In this document: positions 42,796-50,602 of the stretch, one piece after another
Position numbering within the stretch: position 1 is the stretch's first letter
How the letters are laid out: the number at the start of each line of letters is the position of its first letter
Source of the DNA: Rhizobium leguminosarum
GTDB lineage: Bacteria; Pseudomonadota; Alphaproteobacteria; Rhizobiales; Rhizobiaceae
Direction of reading: 5' to 3'
Assembly: GCF_002953715.1 (NCBI RefSeq)
Contig: NZ_CP025012.1
Span: forward strand, 4,842,124 to 4,906,123
DNA length: 64,000 nt
The notes under the pieces: generated by a model
The model's database searches: none
What the model saw: only the letters and a program-made list of their open reading frames with translations
Told to the model about the DNA's origin: nothing
Translations under genes and position numbers: made by a program

Positions 42796-43051
42796 GGCGT
42801 CCTCCTAGAGGTTCAACTTGGCGGCGACTATAGCCGCCCGGCTGCCGGGCGCGAAGTCTGCGGGGCAGACAACGCAGTGTTCACAAAAGAACACAGCGTT
42901 TCGCCGAATTTGAAGAGGTCGGGCGTCAAGAAATCGTCATGTTTCACTTGCAAACCGGCCGGGCGTTAAGCTGTTATTAGCGACGACATTCGACAATTCA
43001 GTTGCGTTTCAGCATTTCCCGCCGATACGGCGGGTTCGGGAGCAAAGAGCC

Positions 43052-43864
43052 ATGTGTCGCTGGGCAGCCTATCGCGGAGACCCCCTCTATCTCGAGGAGT
43101 TGGTATCCTCGCCCGCCCACTCCCTGATCGAGCAGTCCCATTGTGCCACCCGCGCCAAGACGGCGACGAATGGCGATGGCTTTGGCATAGCCTGGTATGG
43201 CGACAGGCCTGAGCCCGGCCGTTACCGCGATATCCTGCCCGCATGGTCGGATTGCAATCTGAAGAGCCTGGCACGGCAGATCCGTTCGCCGCTCTTCCTC
43301 GCCCATGTCCGCGCTGCGACCGGCGGCGGCACGCGCCGCGACAACTGCCACCCCTTCACCCATGGCATCTGGTCCTTCATGCACAATGGCCAGATCGCAG
43401 GCTTCGAGCGCCTGCGCCGGCCGATGGAGGCGATGCTCGACGACGACTTGTTCAATGCCCGCGGTGGCACCACCGATTCCGAATTGATGTTCCTGCTGGC
43501 GCTGCAGTTCGGCCTGCGCGAAGCGCCGATCGCCGCGATGGCGGAAATGATCGGTTTCATCGAGGACCTGGCGGAAAACACCATCGGCTCGGTGCTGCTG
43601 CGCTTTACCGCTGCCTTCTCCGACGGCAAGGCGCTTTATGCCATCCGCTATGCGACTGATCGCAAGGCGCCGACTCTTTATGCCTCGCCGGTCGGCAAGG
43701 GCTATTGTCTTGTGTCGGAGCCGCTGAACGACGATGGCGATGCCTGGGCCGAGATCCCGAACGGCAGCGCCGTCACGGTCGGCGAAGGAGGAATCGACGT
43801 CACGGATTTTCGACCGGGCAAACGGGCGGCCGTCAAATCGCAGCGCGTCGTCGTTCCAGCCTGA
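43052..43864 (+). CDS. Class II glutamine amidotransferase (YafJ-like)
   Basis: A 270-residue Ntn-type glutaminase domain protein. The catalytic Cys is residue 2 (MCRWAAYRGDPLYLEELV), followed by the conserved SLIEQSHCATRAKTATNGDGFGIAWY, ARTS-like LAHVRAATGG and the MHNGQIAGF motif. No synthase domain is fused. This is the YafJ type of stand-alone amidohydrolase; EgtC of ergothioneine biosynthesis is a relative, but no other egt biosynthetic gene is near and the sequence is closer to YafJ. It ends ten bases before the convergent coaBC. Confidence 0.88.
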   Translation: MCRWAAYRGDPLYLEELVSSPAHSLIEQSHCATRAKTATNGDGFGIAWYGDRPEPGRYRDILPAWSDCNLKSLARQIRSPLFLAHVRAATGGGTRRDNCHPFTHGIWSFMHNGQIAGFERLRRPMEAMLDDDLFNARGGTTDSELMFLLALQFGLREAPIAAMAEMIGFIEDLAENTIGSVLLRFTAAFSDGKALYAIRYATDRKAPTLYASPVGKGYCLVSEPLNDDGDAWAEIPNGSAVTVGEGGIDVTDFRPGKRAAVKSQRVVVPA

Positions 43865-43874
43865 TCCCTCGGCG

Positions 43875-45080
43875 TTAACTGAACTGCTTGGCGATCAGCG
43901 CCGCGAGTCGTTCGGCAACCTCTTCCTTCGCCAGGTCAGGCCATTGCTCGACCCCGTCGCGGCGAATGAGTTTGACGCTGTTGCGGCTGCCGCCCATGAT
44001 GCCGGTCGCGGGAGAAACGTCATTGGCGACGATCATGTCGGCGCCCTTCCTCTCGAGTTTCGCCTTCGCATTGATTTCGACGTCCTGCGTCTCGGCGGCA
44101 AAGCCGATCACCAGTTTCGGCCGCATCGTATGATGGCCGACGGTTTTCAGGATGTCCGGATTCTCGGTCAGCGCCAGCGTTGGAATGGATTCGCCGGGAT
44201 GTTTCTTCAGCTTCTGGTCGGCGGCCGAGGCGACGCGCCAGTCCGCCACCGCTGCCACCATCACCGCGATGTCGGCCGGCAGCGCCGCAAGCACGGCATC
44301 ACGCATTTCCTCAGCCCGTTCGACATGCACGACGGTCACGCCGACGGGGTCGGCGATCGCCACCGGCCCCGATACGAGCGTCACATCAGCCCCGAGCTTT
44401 GCAAGGGCTGCGGCGATCGCATGCCCCTGCCGGCCGGAGGAGCGGTTGGCGATATAGCGCACCGGATCGATCGGTTCGTGCGTCGGTCCTGACGTGACGA
44501 TCGCCTTGCGACCCTTCAGCGGCTTTTCTCCATCGTCGAGCATGGTTTCGGCCGCAGCGACGATCTCCAGCGGTTCCGCCATCCGGCCAAGCCCGGCCTC
44601 CCGGCTCTCTGCCATCTCACCGGCCATCGGCCCGATGAAGCGGATGCCGTCGGCTCTGAGCATCGCCGCATTCCGCCGCGTCGCCGGGTGCGCCCACATG
44701 GCGGGGTTCATCGCTGGTGCGGCCAGCACCGGCCTGTTCGTCGCCAGAAGCACGGTCGAAGCGAGATCGTCGGCAAGCCCGTTCGCCATCTTCGCCATCA
44801 GATCGGCGGTGGCAGGGGCGATCAGCACGAGGTCGCAGTCGCGCGCCAGGCGGATATGGCCGATATCCTGTTCGTCCTGCCGCGAAAACAGATCGAGGAA
44901 GACATGGTCCGCCGCCAGTGCACCGACGGCAAGCGGCGTGACGAATTCCTGGGCGCCTTTGGTCATCACAGGGCGCACGCTCGCGCCGCGCTCGCGCAGC
45001 CGGCGGATCAGATCCAGGCTCTTATAGGCCGCGATGCCGCCCGAGATGATGAGGAGGATGCGTTTGCCGCTGAGAGCCAT
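43875..45080 (-). CDS. coaBC: Bifunctional phosphopantothenoylcysteine decarboxylase / phosphopantothenate-cysteine ligase
   Basis: CoaBC carries out two steps of coenzyme A synthesis. The 401-residue product has the FMN-dependent decarboxylase domain (RILLIISGGIAAYKSLDLIR, ADLMAKMANGLADDLAS, NPAMWAHPATRRN, with ADGIRFIGP) and the CTP-dependent ligase domain (IVTSGPTHEPIDPVRYIANRS in part: SGPTHEPIDPVR, SSGRQGHAIA, AAVADWRV, DQKLKKHPGE, IGFAAETQD). Asn in NPAMW and the Cys of the flap are expected. In related genomes I recall it between dut and ubiB; here it is separated from both by accessory genes. Confidence 0.95.
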   Translation of the reverse strand: MALSGKRILLIISGGIAAYKSLDLIRRLRERGASVRPVMTKGAQEFVTPLAVGALAADHVFLDLFSRQDEQDIGHIRLARDCDLVLIAPATADLMAKMANGLADDLASTVLLATNRPVLAAPAMNPAMWAHPATRRNAAMLRADGIRFIGPMAGEMAESREAGLGRMAEPLEIVAAAETMLDDGEKPLKGRKAIVTSGPTHEPIDPVRYIANRSSGRQGHAIAAALAKLGADVTLVSGPVAIADPVGVTVVHVERAEEMRDAVLAALPADIAVMVAAVADWRVASAADQKLKKHPGESIPTLALTENPDILKTVGHHTMRPKLVIGFAAETQDVEINAKAKLERKGADMIVANDVSPATGIMGGSRNSVKLIRRDGVEQWPDLAKEEVAERLAALIAKQFS

Positions 45081-45209
45081 GGCCTTCTACCCGTCGCCTT
45101 TTCTGACCGCCCTCGACCCTAAGCCTTTGGCGGAGAACATGCAATCGCGCCGACGCCATGCCGAAGCCGGCAAGCAGCGCGGCAGCTGGTCTCCGCCGCG
45201 CTCGTGGGG

Positions 45210-45959
45210 TCAGAGGTTGCTCATCCCGCCGTCGATGATGAGTTCGCTGCCGACGATATAGGCCGCCTCATCGGAGGCGAGAAAGACGATCGTCTTGGCG
45301 ACTTCGCTGGGGTTCCCGAAGCGGCCGACGGGGATCTGGGACTGGATCTGCGCGGTCATCGCCTTGGAATCCGCTTCCGACGCCCCGAGCTTGCTGTAGA
45401 GCGGCGTGGCGATCGGACCCGGGCTGACGGCGTTGACGCGGATGCCGCGGCCGATGAGTTCGCCCGACAATGTCTTGGCAAGCGTCAGCAGTGCGCCCTT
45501 CGTCAGCGAATAGACGCTGGAGTTCGGCATGCCGATATGGGCGTTGATCGAGGTGTTGAGCACGATCGCGGCCTGCTTCGAAAAAATCGGCAGCAGCGAC
45601 TGAATCAGGAAGAACGGTCCTTTGACGTTGATATCAACCGACTTGTCGAAGGCGGCTTCGCTCCACTGTTCCAGCGGCCCGAACTCGGCGACCCCGGCGT
45701 TTACGAAGAGGATGTCGAGCGTGCCGAAAGCCTCTCTCACGCTATCGGCGACGGCCTTCTGGCCGACCGCATTGCCGGCATCGGCCTGGATGACGGTGGC
45801 TTTGCAGCCAAGTTCGGCGCGGGCCGCCTCGACGCTTGCCGCGCTGCTGCCGGTAACGACGACGCGGGCGCCCTCGGCGATGAATTGGCGGGCGGTCTCG
45901 AGACCGATGCCGCTGGTGCCGCCGGTGATGAGGGCTGTCTTGTTTTGCAGGCGTGACAT
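45210..45959 (-). CDS. Short-chain dehydrogenase/reductase (classical SDR)
   Basis: A 249-residue classical SDR: GGTSGIGLE (TGxxxGIG cofactor site near residue 13), FVNAGVAEFG (NAG), catalytic Ser in LNTSINAHIG and YSLTKGALL (YxxxK), then VSPGPIATPL. I start at ATG 45959 with AAAGGA upstream, since longer frames have no SDR sequence. Substrate unknown. It is the second of two SDR genes following a divergent LysR gene, 128 bases from the first. Confidence 0.9.
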   Translation of the reverse strand: MSRLQNKTALITGGTSGIGLETARQFIAEGARVVVTGSSAASVEAARAELGCKATVIQADAGNAVGQKAVADSVREAFGTLDILFVNAGVAEFGPLEQWSEAAFDKSVDINVKGPFFLIQSLLPIFSKQAAIVLNTSINAHIGMPNSSVYSLTKGALLTLAKTLSGELIGRGIRVNAVSPGPIATPLYSKLGASEADSKAMTAQIQSQIPVGRFGNPSEVAKTIVFLASDEAAYIVGSELIIDGGMSNL

Positions 45960-46087
45960 GATGACGTTCCTTTGATCGAATTTTGGGTCGCGGCCCGTTG
46001 TTGGGAGAATGCCCTGAAAAAGGCGGCGCGATAAGCCGGCGCGTTGAAGGATCATCAACCCGCAGCGGATAATCGCGCCGCGCCGTC

Positions 46088-46852
46088 TCAGGTGCGGGTG
46101 ATCGAAGCGCCGCCGTCGACCAGCGAGGCCGTGCCGGTGACGAAGCTCGCATCGTCGGAGGCGAGATAGAGAACCGAGCGGGCGAGTTCTTCGGGTGTCG
46201 CGACACGCTTCAGCGCATGCAGATTGGTAACGAAGGCCTGCTTCTCAGGCGTATCGTTCATGTCCCGATACATGTCGGTATCAACAGCACCCGGCAGGAT
46301 GGCATTGACGCGCACGCCCTGCTGGCCGAATTCGACGGCGAGCGCCTGCGTCAGGCCGATCAGGCCGGATTTGCTGGCGGCATAGGCGGCAACGCCCGGA
46401 AAAGCGAAGCTGTAGCCGACGAAGGTCGAGGTGAAGATCACCGAGCCGCCGCCATTCTCCACCATTGCGCCGATCTGGTGCTTGGCGGCGAGGAAGGAGG
46501 CCGTCAGATTGATCGCCAACGCCTCGCTGAAGCCCGCTTCGGAAACGGCGGTGCTAGGACCGGCTTCGCCGAGCGTGCCGGCATTGTTGAAGGCGATGTC
46601 GAGCTTGCCGTAATTTGTCACGGCGGCGGCGACCAGCGCCTTGTGATAATCTTCCGAGCGCACGTCGCCGGCAACGGCGATGGCGTCGCCACCCTCTGCC
46701 TTGATCTCCGCGACGAGGCTGTCGAGTTCGCCCTGGCGGCGGGCGCCGACGACGACCTTGGCGCCTTCGGCGGCAAAGAGCTTTGCCGTGGCGCGGCCGA
46801 TGCCGGAGCTTGCGCCGGTGACGATCGCGACCCTGTTGTTCAAGCGGTTCAT
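46088..46852 (-). CDS. Short-chain dehydrogenase/reductase (classical SDR)
   Basis: A 254-residue classical SDR with TGASSGIGRATAKLF, FNNAGTLGEAGP, Ser in TSTFVGYSFAFPG and YAASKSGLIGL, ending in GGASITRT. It starts at ATG 46852 with AGGAG upstream; the open frame continues far beyond it but that part is antisense to the LysR gene. It is divergent from that LysR gene, which probably controls this and the following SDR gene in response to an unknown ketone, aldehyde or quinone. Confidence 0.9.
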   Translation of the reverse strand: MNRLNNRVAIVTGASSGIGRATAKLFAAEGAKVVVGARRQGELDSLVAEIKAEGGDAIAVAGDVRSEDYHKALVAAAVTNYGKLDIAFNNAGTLGEAGPSTAVSEAGFSEALAINLTASFLAAKHQIGAMVENGGGSVIFTSTFVGYSFAFPGVAAYAASKSGLIGLTQALAVEFGQQGVRVNAILPGAVDTDMYRDMNDTPEKQAFVTNLHALKRVATPEELARSVLYLASDDASFVTGTASLVDGGASITRT

Positions 46853-46926
46853 GGTTCCATCTCCTGCGTTTAAGGTGAGGCGGCCCCTGCCGTCCCTTTC
46901 GATGAGTGGAAGATGGCATTTTCCAT

Positions 46927-46979
46927 TCGTTCGGATTAGTCTCCAGATCGGGGAACTCGAATTCGGAAAAGCCGAACGA
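46927..46979. promoter_or_regulatory. Candidate LysR operator in the SDR/LysR divergent gap
   Basis: TCGTTCGG (46927-46934) and CCGAACGA (46972-46979) form an 8-bp inverted repeat whose right half overlaps the A of the LysR start codon. Position fits autoregulation plus control of the SDR gene. Symmetry is the only evidence. Confidence 0.4.
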
Positions 46980-47884
46980 TGATCAGGATCGAAGGTATTG
47001 CGGCTTTCGTCGCCGTGGTTGAGGCGGGCTCGGTCAGCGAGGCGGCCCGGCGCCTGCGGGTGTCCAAATCCGTCGTCAGCGAAAGGCTGGCGGAACTGGA
47101 AAAGTCGCTGGGCGGCATGCTGCTGCATCGAACGACCCGCAAGCTCACCTTGACGGAGGATGGCGCGGTTTTCCTGGAACGCGCCGCGCGCATCGTACGC
47201 GAGATCGAGGAAGCCGCGGCAGATATGGCCGAGCGGCGCGGAACGCTGTCCGGCCCGATCCGCATCGCCGCCCCGGTCACCTTCGGCCGCATGCATCTCG
47301 GCCCGGCGCTTTATCCCTTTCTTGCCGAACATCCCGAGATCGAACTGACCCTCGATATCGATGACCGGCGCGTCGATGCCGCCTCGGATGGTTATGATGC
47401 CATTATCCGCAACGGCCCAATCGCCGACAGCCGGCTGGTCGCCTGGAAACTCACGCGCAGCCGCCGTCTTCTCTGCGCCTCGCCGGATTATCTCGCCCGC
47501 CAGGGAATTCCGTCGTCGCTGGCGGATCTCAACAACCATCGCGGCATCTTCTACACCAACCGCGGCGTTGCCGACTGGCGCTTCCAGACGCCCGACGGTG
47601 CGATCGTCGTGCGCGCGAAACTGGCGCTCGGCATCAACAATGGCGACATGCTCCGCGACGCCGCGATTGCCGGGCTCGGCATCGCGCTGCTGCCGGCCTT
47701 CATCGCCGGCCCGGCCATCCGTGAGGGCCGGCTTGCCGAAATCGATGTCGGCCATAGGCCGGAGGCCGAATTCATCTATCTGGCCCATCCCGAGGGCCGA
47801 AATCCATCCGCCAAGCTCCGTGCCATCGCCGACCACCTGAAGAAGAGCTTCGGCGATCCGCCCTATTGGGATCCGGCGGGCTAG
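46979..47884 (+). CDS. LysR family transcriptional regulator
   Basis: A 301-residue LysR regulator: MIRIEGIAAFVAVVEAGSVSEAARRLRVSKSVVSERLAEL forms the helix-turn-helix (seen in part as EAARRLRVSKSVVSERLAE), and the effector domain follows (GPIRIAAPVTFGRMHLGPAL, LLCASPDYLARQG, AAIAGLGIALLPAF). It is divergent from the 46088-46852 SDR gene. Together they resemble a LysR-SDR redox-sensing pair. The repeat copy d begins two bases after the stop codon. Confidence 0.91.
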   Translation: MIRIEGIAAFVAVVEAGSVSEAARRLRVSKSVVSERLAELEKSLGGMLLHRTTRKLTLTEDGAVFLERAARIVREIEEAAADMAERRGTLSGPIRIAAPVTFGRMHLGPALYPFLAEHPEIELTLDIDDRRVDAASDGYDAIIRNGPIADSRLVAWKLTRSRRLLCASPDYLARQGIPSSLADLNNHRGIFYTNRGVADWRFQTPDGAIVVRAKLALGINNGDMLRDAAIAGLGIALLPAFIAGPAIREGRLAEIDVGHRPEAEFIYLAHPEGRNPSAKLRAIADHLKKSFGDPPYWDPAG

Positions 47885-47885
47885 A

Positions 47886-47988
47886 GCATGTCGCGAAAAA
47901 GTGTGCAGCGGTTTTGCGAAAACGACATGCGCAAAAACAAAGACCTAAAGCGCGAAGAGCGAATCTGAAAGATCGCGACGCGCTTTAG
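47886..47988. repeat. Palindromic intergenic repeat, copy d (two modules)
   Basis: Module 1: GCATGTCG / CGACATGC (47886-47893, 47923-47930) with core AAAGTGTGCAGCGGTTTT. Module 2: CTAAAGCGCG / CGCGCTTTAG (47945-47954, 47979-47988). The repeat ends inside the last codons of the minus-strand LysR gene at 47985. It is the longest copy of the C-type variant here. Confidence 0.8.
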
Positions 47989-48860
47989 TTCAGCAAACTG
48001 ATCAGGTTCTCGGTGACCGGCGAGCGATGTGTTTTCAGGATTGCCAGCGCCAGGCGCGCCACGGCCGGCGGCCCCTCGATCGGCCGGTAGGCGACACCTT
48101 CGAGCTTGATCTGCGAAATAGAGGCCGGCACGATCGAGACGCCGAGATCGGCCGCCACCAGATTGACGACCGAGGAAATCTGCGGCGCCTCCTGCGCCAC
48201 GGTCAGCTCGAATCCCGCCTTGCGGCAGGTGAGCACGACATCGTCGTAAAGGCTCAAGCCCACGAGTCGAGGAAAGAGGATGAAGGGTTCGTCCGCCAGC
48301 GCCGCAAGCGGTAGCTTGCTGCGCTGTGCCAAGGGATGGCTGGCGGGCAGGGCAATCACCATCGGCTCATCCGGCAACCGCCGTAGCCGGATGCCGGCGG
48401 GATCGTCCAGGCTGGGGCGCATGAAGGTGGCGTCGAGCTCGCCGCGTTCGAGCTTCTGCATCAACGCCAGCGTATTCATTTCCGTCAGCGACAACTGCAC
48501 CTCCGGCCAGCGCGCGCGAAAGCGGCGGATCGTCGTGCTGACCACGGGGTTGAAGGCGGAGGAGGCGGTGAAGCCGAGCGACAGCCGGCCGGTCTCGCCG
48601 CGATTGGCGCTTTGCGCCGCAAGCTTCGCTTTTTCCGCGGCCGCGAGCGAAGCCTTTGCCTCGCCGAGGAAGGCTGCGCCCGCCGCCGTCAATTCGGCGC
48701 CGTGCGGCACGCGGTGAAACAGCGCCGCACCCACTTCCCTCTCCAGATCGCGGATCTGCTGGCTGAGCGGCGGCTGCCCGATGCCGAGCTTGCCGGCGGC
48801 ACGGGTGAAATTGCCTTCTTCCGCTACCGCGAGAAAATATCGCAAGTGCCGCAGCTCCAT
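47985..48860 (-). CDS. LysR family transcriptional regulator
   Basis: A 291-residue LysR protein of the BenM/CatM-like subgroup: MELRHLRYFLAVAEEGNFTR, AGKLGIGQPPLSQQIRDLE (helix-turn-helix), then LGFTASSAFNPVVSTTIRRF, VIALPASHPLAQ and NLVAADLGVSIVPA. ATG 48860 is chosen since GGAG lies six bases before it; 48866 and TTG 48872 are alternatives. It is divergent from an MFS exporter gene across 91 bases, its likely target. Confidence 0.9.
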   Translation of the reverse strand: MELRHLRYFLAVAEEGNFTRAAGKLGIGQPPLSQQIRDLEREVGAALFHRVPHGAELTAAGAAFLGEAKASLAAAEKAKLAAQSANRGETGRLSLGFTASSAFNPVVSTTIRRFRARWPEVQLSLTEMNTLALMQKLERGELDATFMRPSLDDPAGIRLRRLPDEPMVIALPASHPLAQRSKLPLAALADEPFILFPRLVGLSLYDDVVLTCRKAGFELTVAQEAPQISSVVNLVAADLGVSIVPASISQIKLEGVAYRPIEGPPAVARLALAILKTHRSPVTENLISLLN

Positions 48861-48951
48861 CGCCATCTCCAAAACATATCGAAATCGCCAGTGTCATATA
48901 TTGGACAAATGGAGCGGCGTTAACTAGATCGGAGGTCGGAGGGATGAAGAG

Positions 48952-50202
48952 ATGCCGACGTCAGCGCATGCAGTGAAGACCGCCGAGACAGCCGCGATCC
49001 CAGGACAAAAACACTATCTGACCCGGGGGACCGGTGCCTATCGCCGCGCCAGCCTGGCACTCTTCCTATCTGGCTTCTCCACCTTCTCGCTGCTCTATTG
49101 CGTCCAGCCTCTGCTGCCGATCTTCTCGCAGCAATTTTCCGTCAGCCCGGCCGAAAGTTCACTATCGCTCTCGCTCTCCACCGGTTTCCTGGCGGTCGCC
49201 ATCGTCTGTGCCGCCGCCGTCTCGGAAGGCCTTGGCCGCCGCAGCCTGATGTCGATATCGCTGGTCGGCGCGGCATTGCTGACCATTGCCACCGCCTTTG
49301 CCCCGAACTGGCATCTGCTGCTCGTCATCCGCGCCCTGCAGGGTCTCGTTCTCGGCGGCGTGCCTGCTGTCGCCATGGCTTATCTCGCCGAGGAAATCGA
49401 TCCGCGCGGCCTCGGCGCCACCATGGGCCTCTATGTCGGCGGCACGGCCTTCGGCGGCATGTCCGGCCGTGTGTTGACCGGTATCTTCGCCGAATATCTC
49501 ACCTGGCGTCCGGCGCTTTTCATCATCGGCGCCATCGGCCTTGCGGCCGCGATCGGCTTCATCGCCCTCTTGCCGCCGTCACGCAATTTCGTCCGCCGGC
49601 CGGGCCTCGATCCGCGCTTTCATGCAAAAGCCTGGCTCGGCCATCTCACCAATCCGGCGCTGCCGTTCATCTTCGCCATCGCCTTCCTGGCGATGGGTTC
49701 CTTCGTGACCATCTACAATTATGCCGGTTTCCGCCTCCTGGCGCCGCCTTACGACCTCAACCAGACCGAACTCGGCCTGATCTTCACCGTCTACCTCTTC
49801 GGCATCGGCGCCTCCTCGATCGGCGGTCTGCTTGGAGACCGGATCGGGCACTTTTCCGTGCTTCTCTTCGGTCTGGCGCTTACCGCCGCCGGCAGCGCAC
49901 TGACGCTCGCAGCCTCTCTCCCGGCCATCATCCTCGGCATCATTGTGCTGACGACCGGCTTCTTCATGAGCCATTCCATCGCCAGCGGCCTTGTCGGCAA
50001 GCTTGCGCATGGCACCAAAGGCCACGCCTCGTCGCTCTATATGCTCGCCTATTATGTCGGCTCCAGCCTCATGGGTTCGGCGGGCGGCTGGTTCTTCGCG
50101 GTTGAAGGATGGGCCGCCGTCGTTATCTTCACGCTTGCCATGCTGGCGCTGGCCTTCGCGTCCGCCTGTCTTGCCCAGCACCTCGCGAGGAGAAAAGCAT
50201 GA
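48952..50202 (+). CDS. MFS transporter (YnfM-like arabinose/drug efflux type)
   Basis: A 416-residue membrane protein with 12 hydrophobic segments, opening with a 30-residue polar tail, then ALFLSGFSTFSLLYCVQPLLP, the MFS loop motif SEGLGRRSLMSISLV, RALQGLVLGGVPAVAMAYLAEE (TM5 gating-like), and GDRIGHFSVLL in the second half. Resembles YnfM and related proton-driven exporters. Divergent from the LysR gene and translationally coupled (ATGA) to the VOC gene downstream; the trio looks like a small resistance or detoxification module. Confidence 0.88.
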   Translation: MPTSAHAVKTAETAAIPGQKHYLTRGTGAYRRASLALFLSGFSTFSLLYCVQPLLPIFSQQFSVSPAESSLSLSLSTGFLAVAIVCAAAVSEGLGRRSLMSISLVGAALLTIATAFAPNWHLLLVIRALQGLVLGGVPAVAMAYLAEEIDPRGLGATMGLYVGGTAFGGMSGRVLTGIFAEYLTWRPALFIIGAIGLAAAIGFIALLPPSRNFVRRPGLDPRFHAKAWLGHLTNPALPFIFAIAFLAMGSFVTIYNYAGFRLLAPPYDLNQTELGLIFTVYLFGIGASSIGGLLGDRIGHFSVLLFGLALTAAGSALTLAASLPAIILGIIVLTTGFFMSHSIASGLVGKLAHGTKGHASSLYMLAYYVGSSLMGSAGGWFFAVEGWAAVVIFTLAMLALAFASACLAQHLARRKA

Positions 50203-50585
50203 TCCGCATAGACCGTCTCGACCATCTCGTGCTGACCGTCGCCGATATCGCCATCACCTGCGATTTCTATTCCCGCATCCTCGGCATGTCGGTCGAAACC
50301 TTCGCGGAAGGCCGAAAAGCACTGAAATTCGGCGGGCAGAAGATCAACCTGCATCAGGCCGGCCGCGAATTCGATCCCAAGGCGCGACATCCCACACCCG
50401 GCTCCGGCGACCTCTGCTTCATCGCCGAGACGCCGCTTGCCGATGTCATCGTCCATCTGCAGGCCTCAGGCGTTGCGATCGAAGAAGGTCCGGTCGAACG
50501 CACCGGCGCGACCGGACGTCTGCGCTCGGTCTATTTCAGGGACCCCGACGGCAACCTCATCGAAGTCTCCAATCTGATCGCCTGA
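50199..50585 (+). CDS. VOC family protein (glyoxalase/dioxygenase-like)
   Basis: A 128-residue vicinal-oxygen-chelate protein: RIDRLDHLVLTVADIAITCDFYSRILGM (N-terminal metal-binding His in DHLVL), GRKALKFGGQKINLHQ, GDLCFIAE and the C-terminal SVYFRDPDGNLIEVSNLI (Glu). Might be a glyoxalase-type enzyme or an antibiotic-binding protein such as fosfomycin/bleomycin resistance relatives. It overlaps the MFS gene by four bases (ATGA), so drug export plus modification or sequestration is a reasonable guess. Confidence 0.88.
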   Translation: MIRIDRLDHLVLTVADIAITCDFYSRILGMSVETFAEGRKALKFGGQKINLHQAGREFDPKARHPTPGSGDLCFIAETPLADVIVHLQASGVAIEEGPVERTGATGRLRSVYFRDPDGNLIEVSNLIA

Positions 50586-50602
50586 CGTCCGCCTCCCGCA
50601 CA

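Noticed and set aside
43052..43864. Assigning this gene as EgtC of ergothioneine biosynthesis because of the catabolic operon nearby
   Set aside because: It is more like stand-alone YafJ-type class II amidotransferases, lies 7 kb away on the other strand, and no egtA, egtB or egtD is in the window.
47187..47836. The long minus-strand frame continuing past 46852 toward 47836
   Set aside because: It is antisense to the LysR gene at 46979-47884, whose helix-turn-helix and effector domain are clear. The SDR proper starts at 46852 with a ribosome site.
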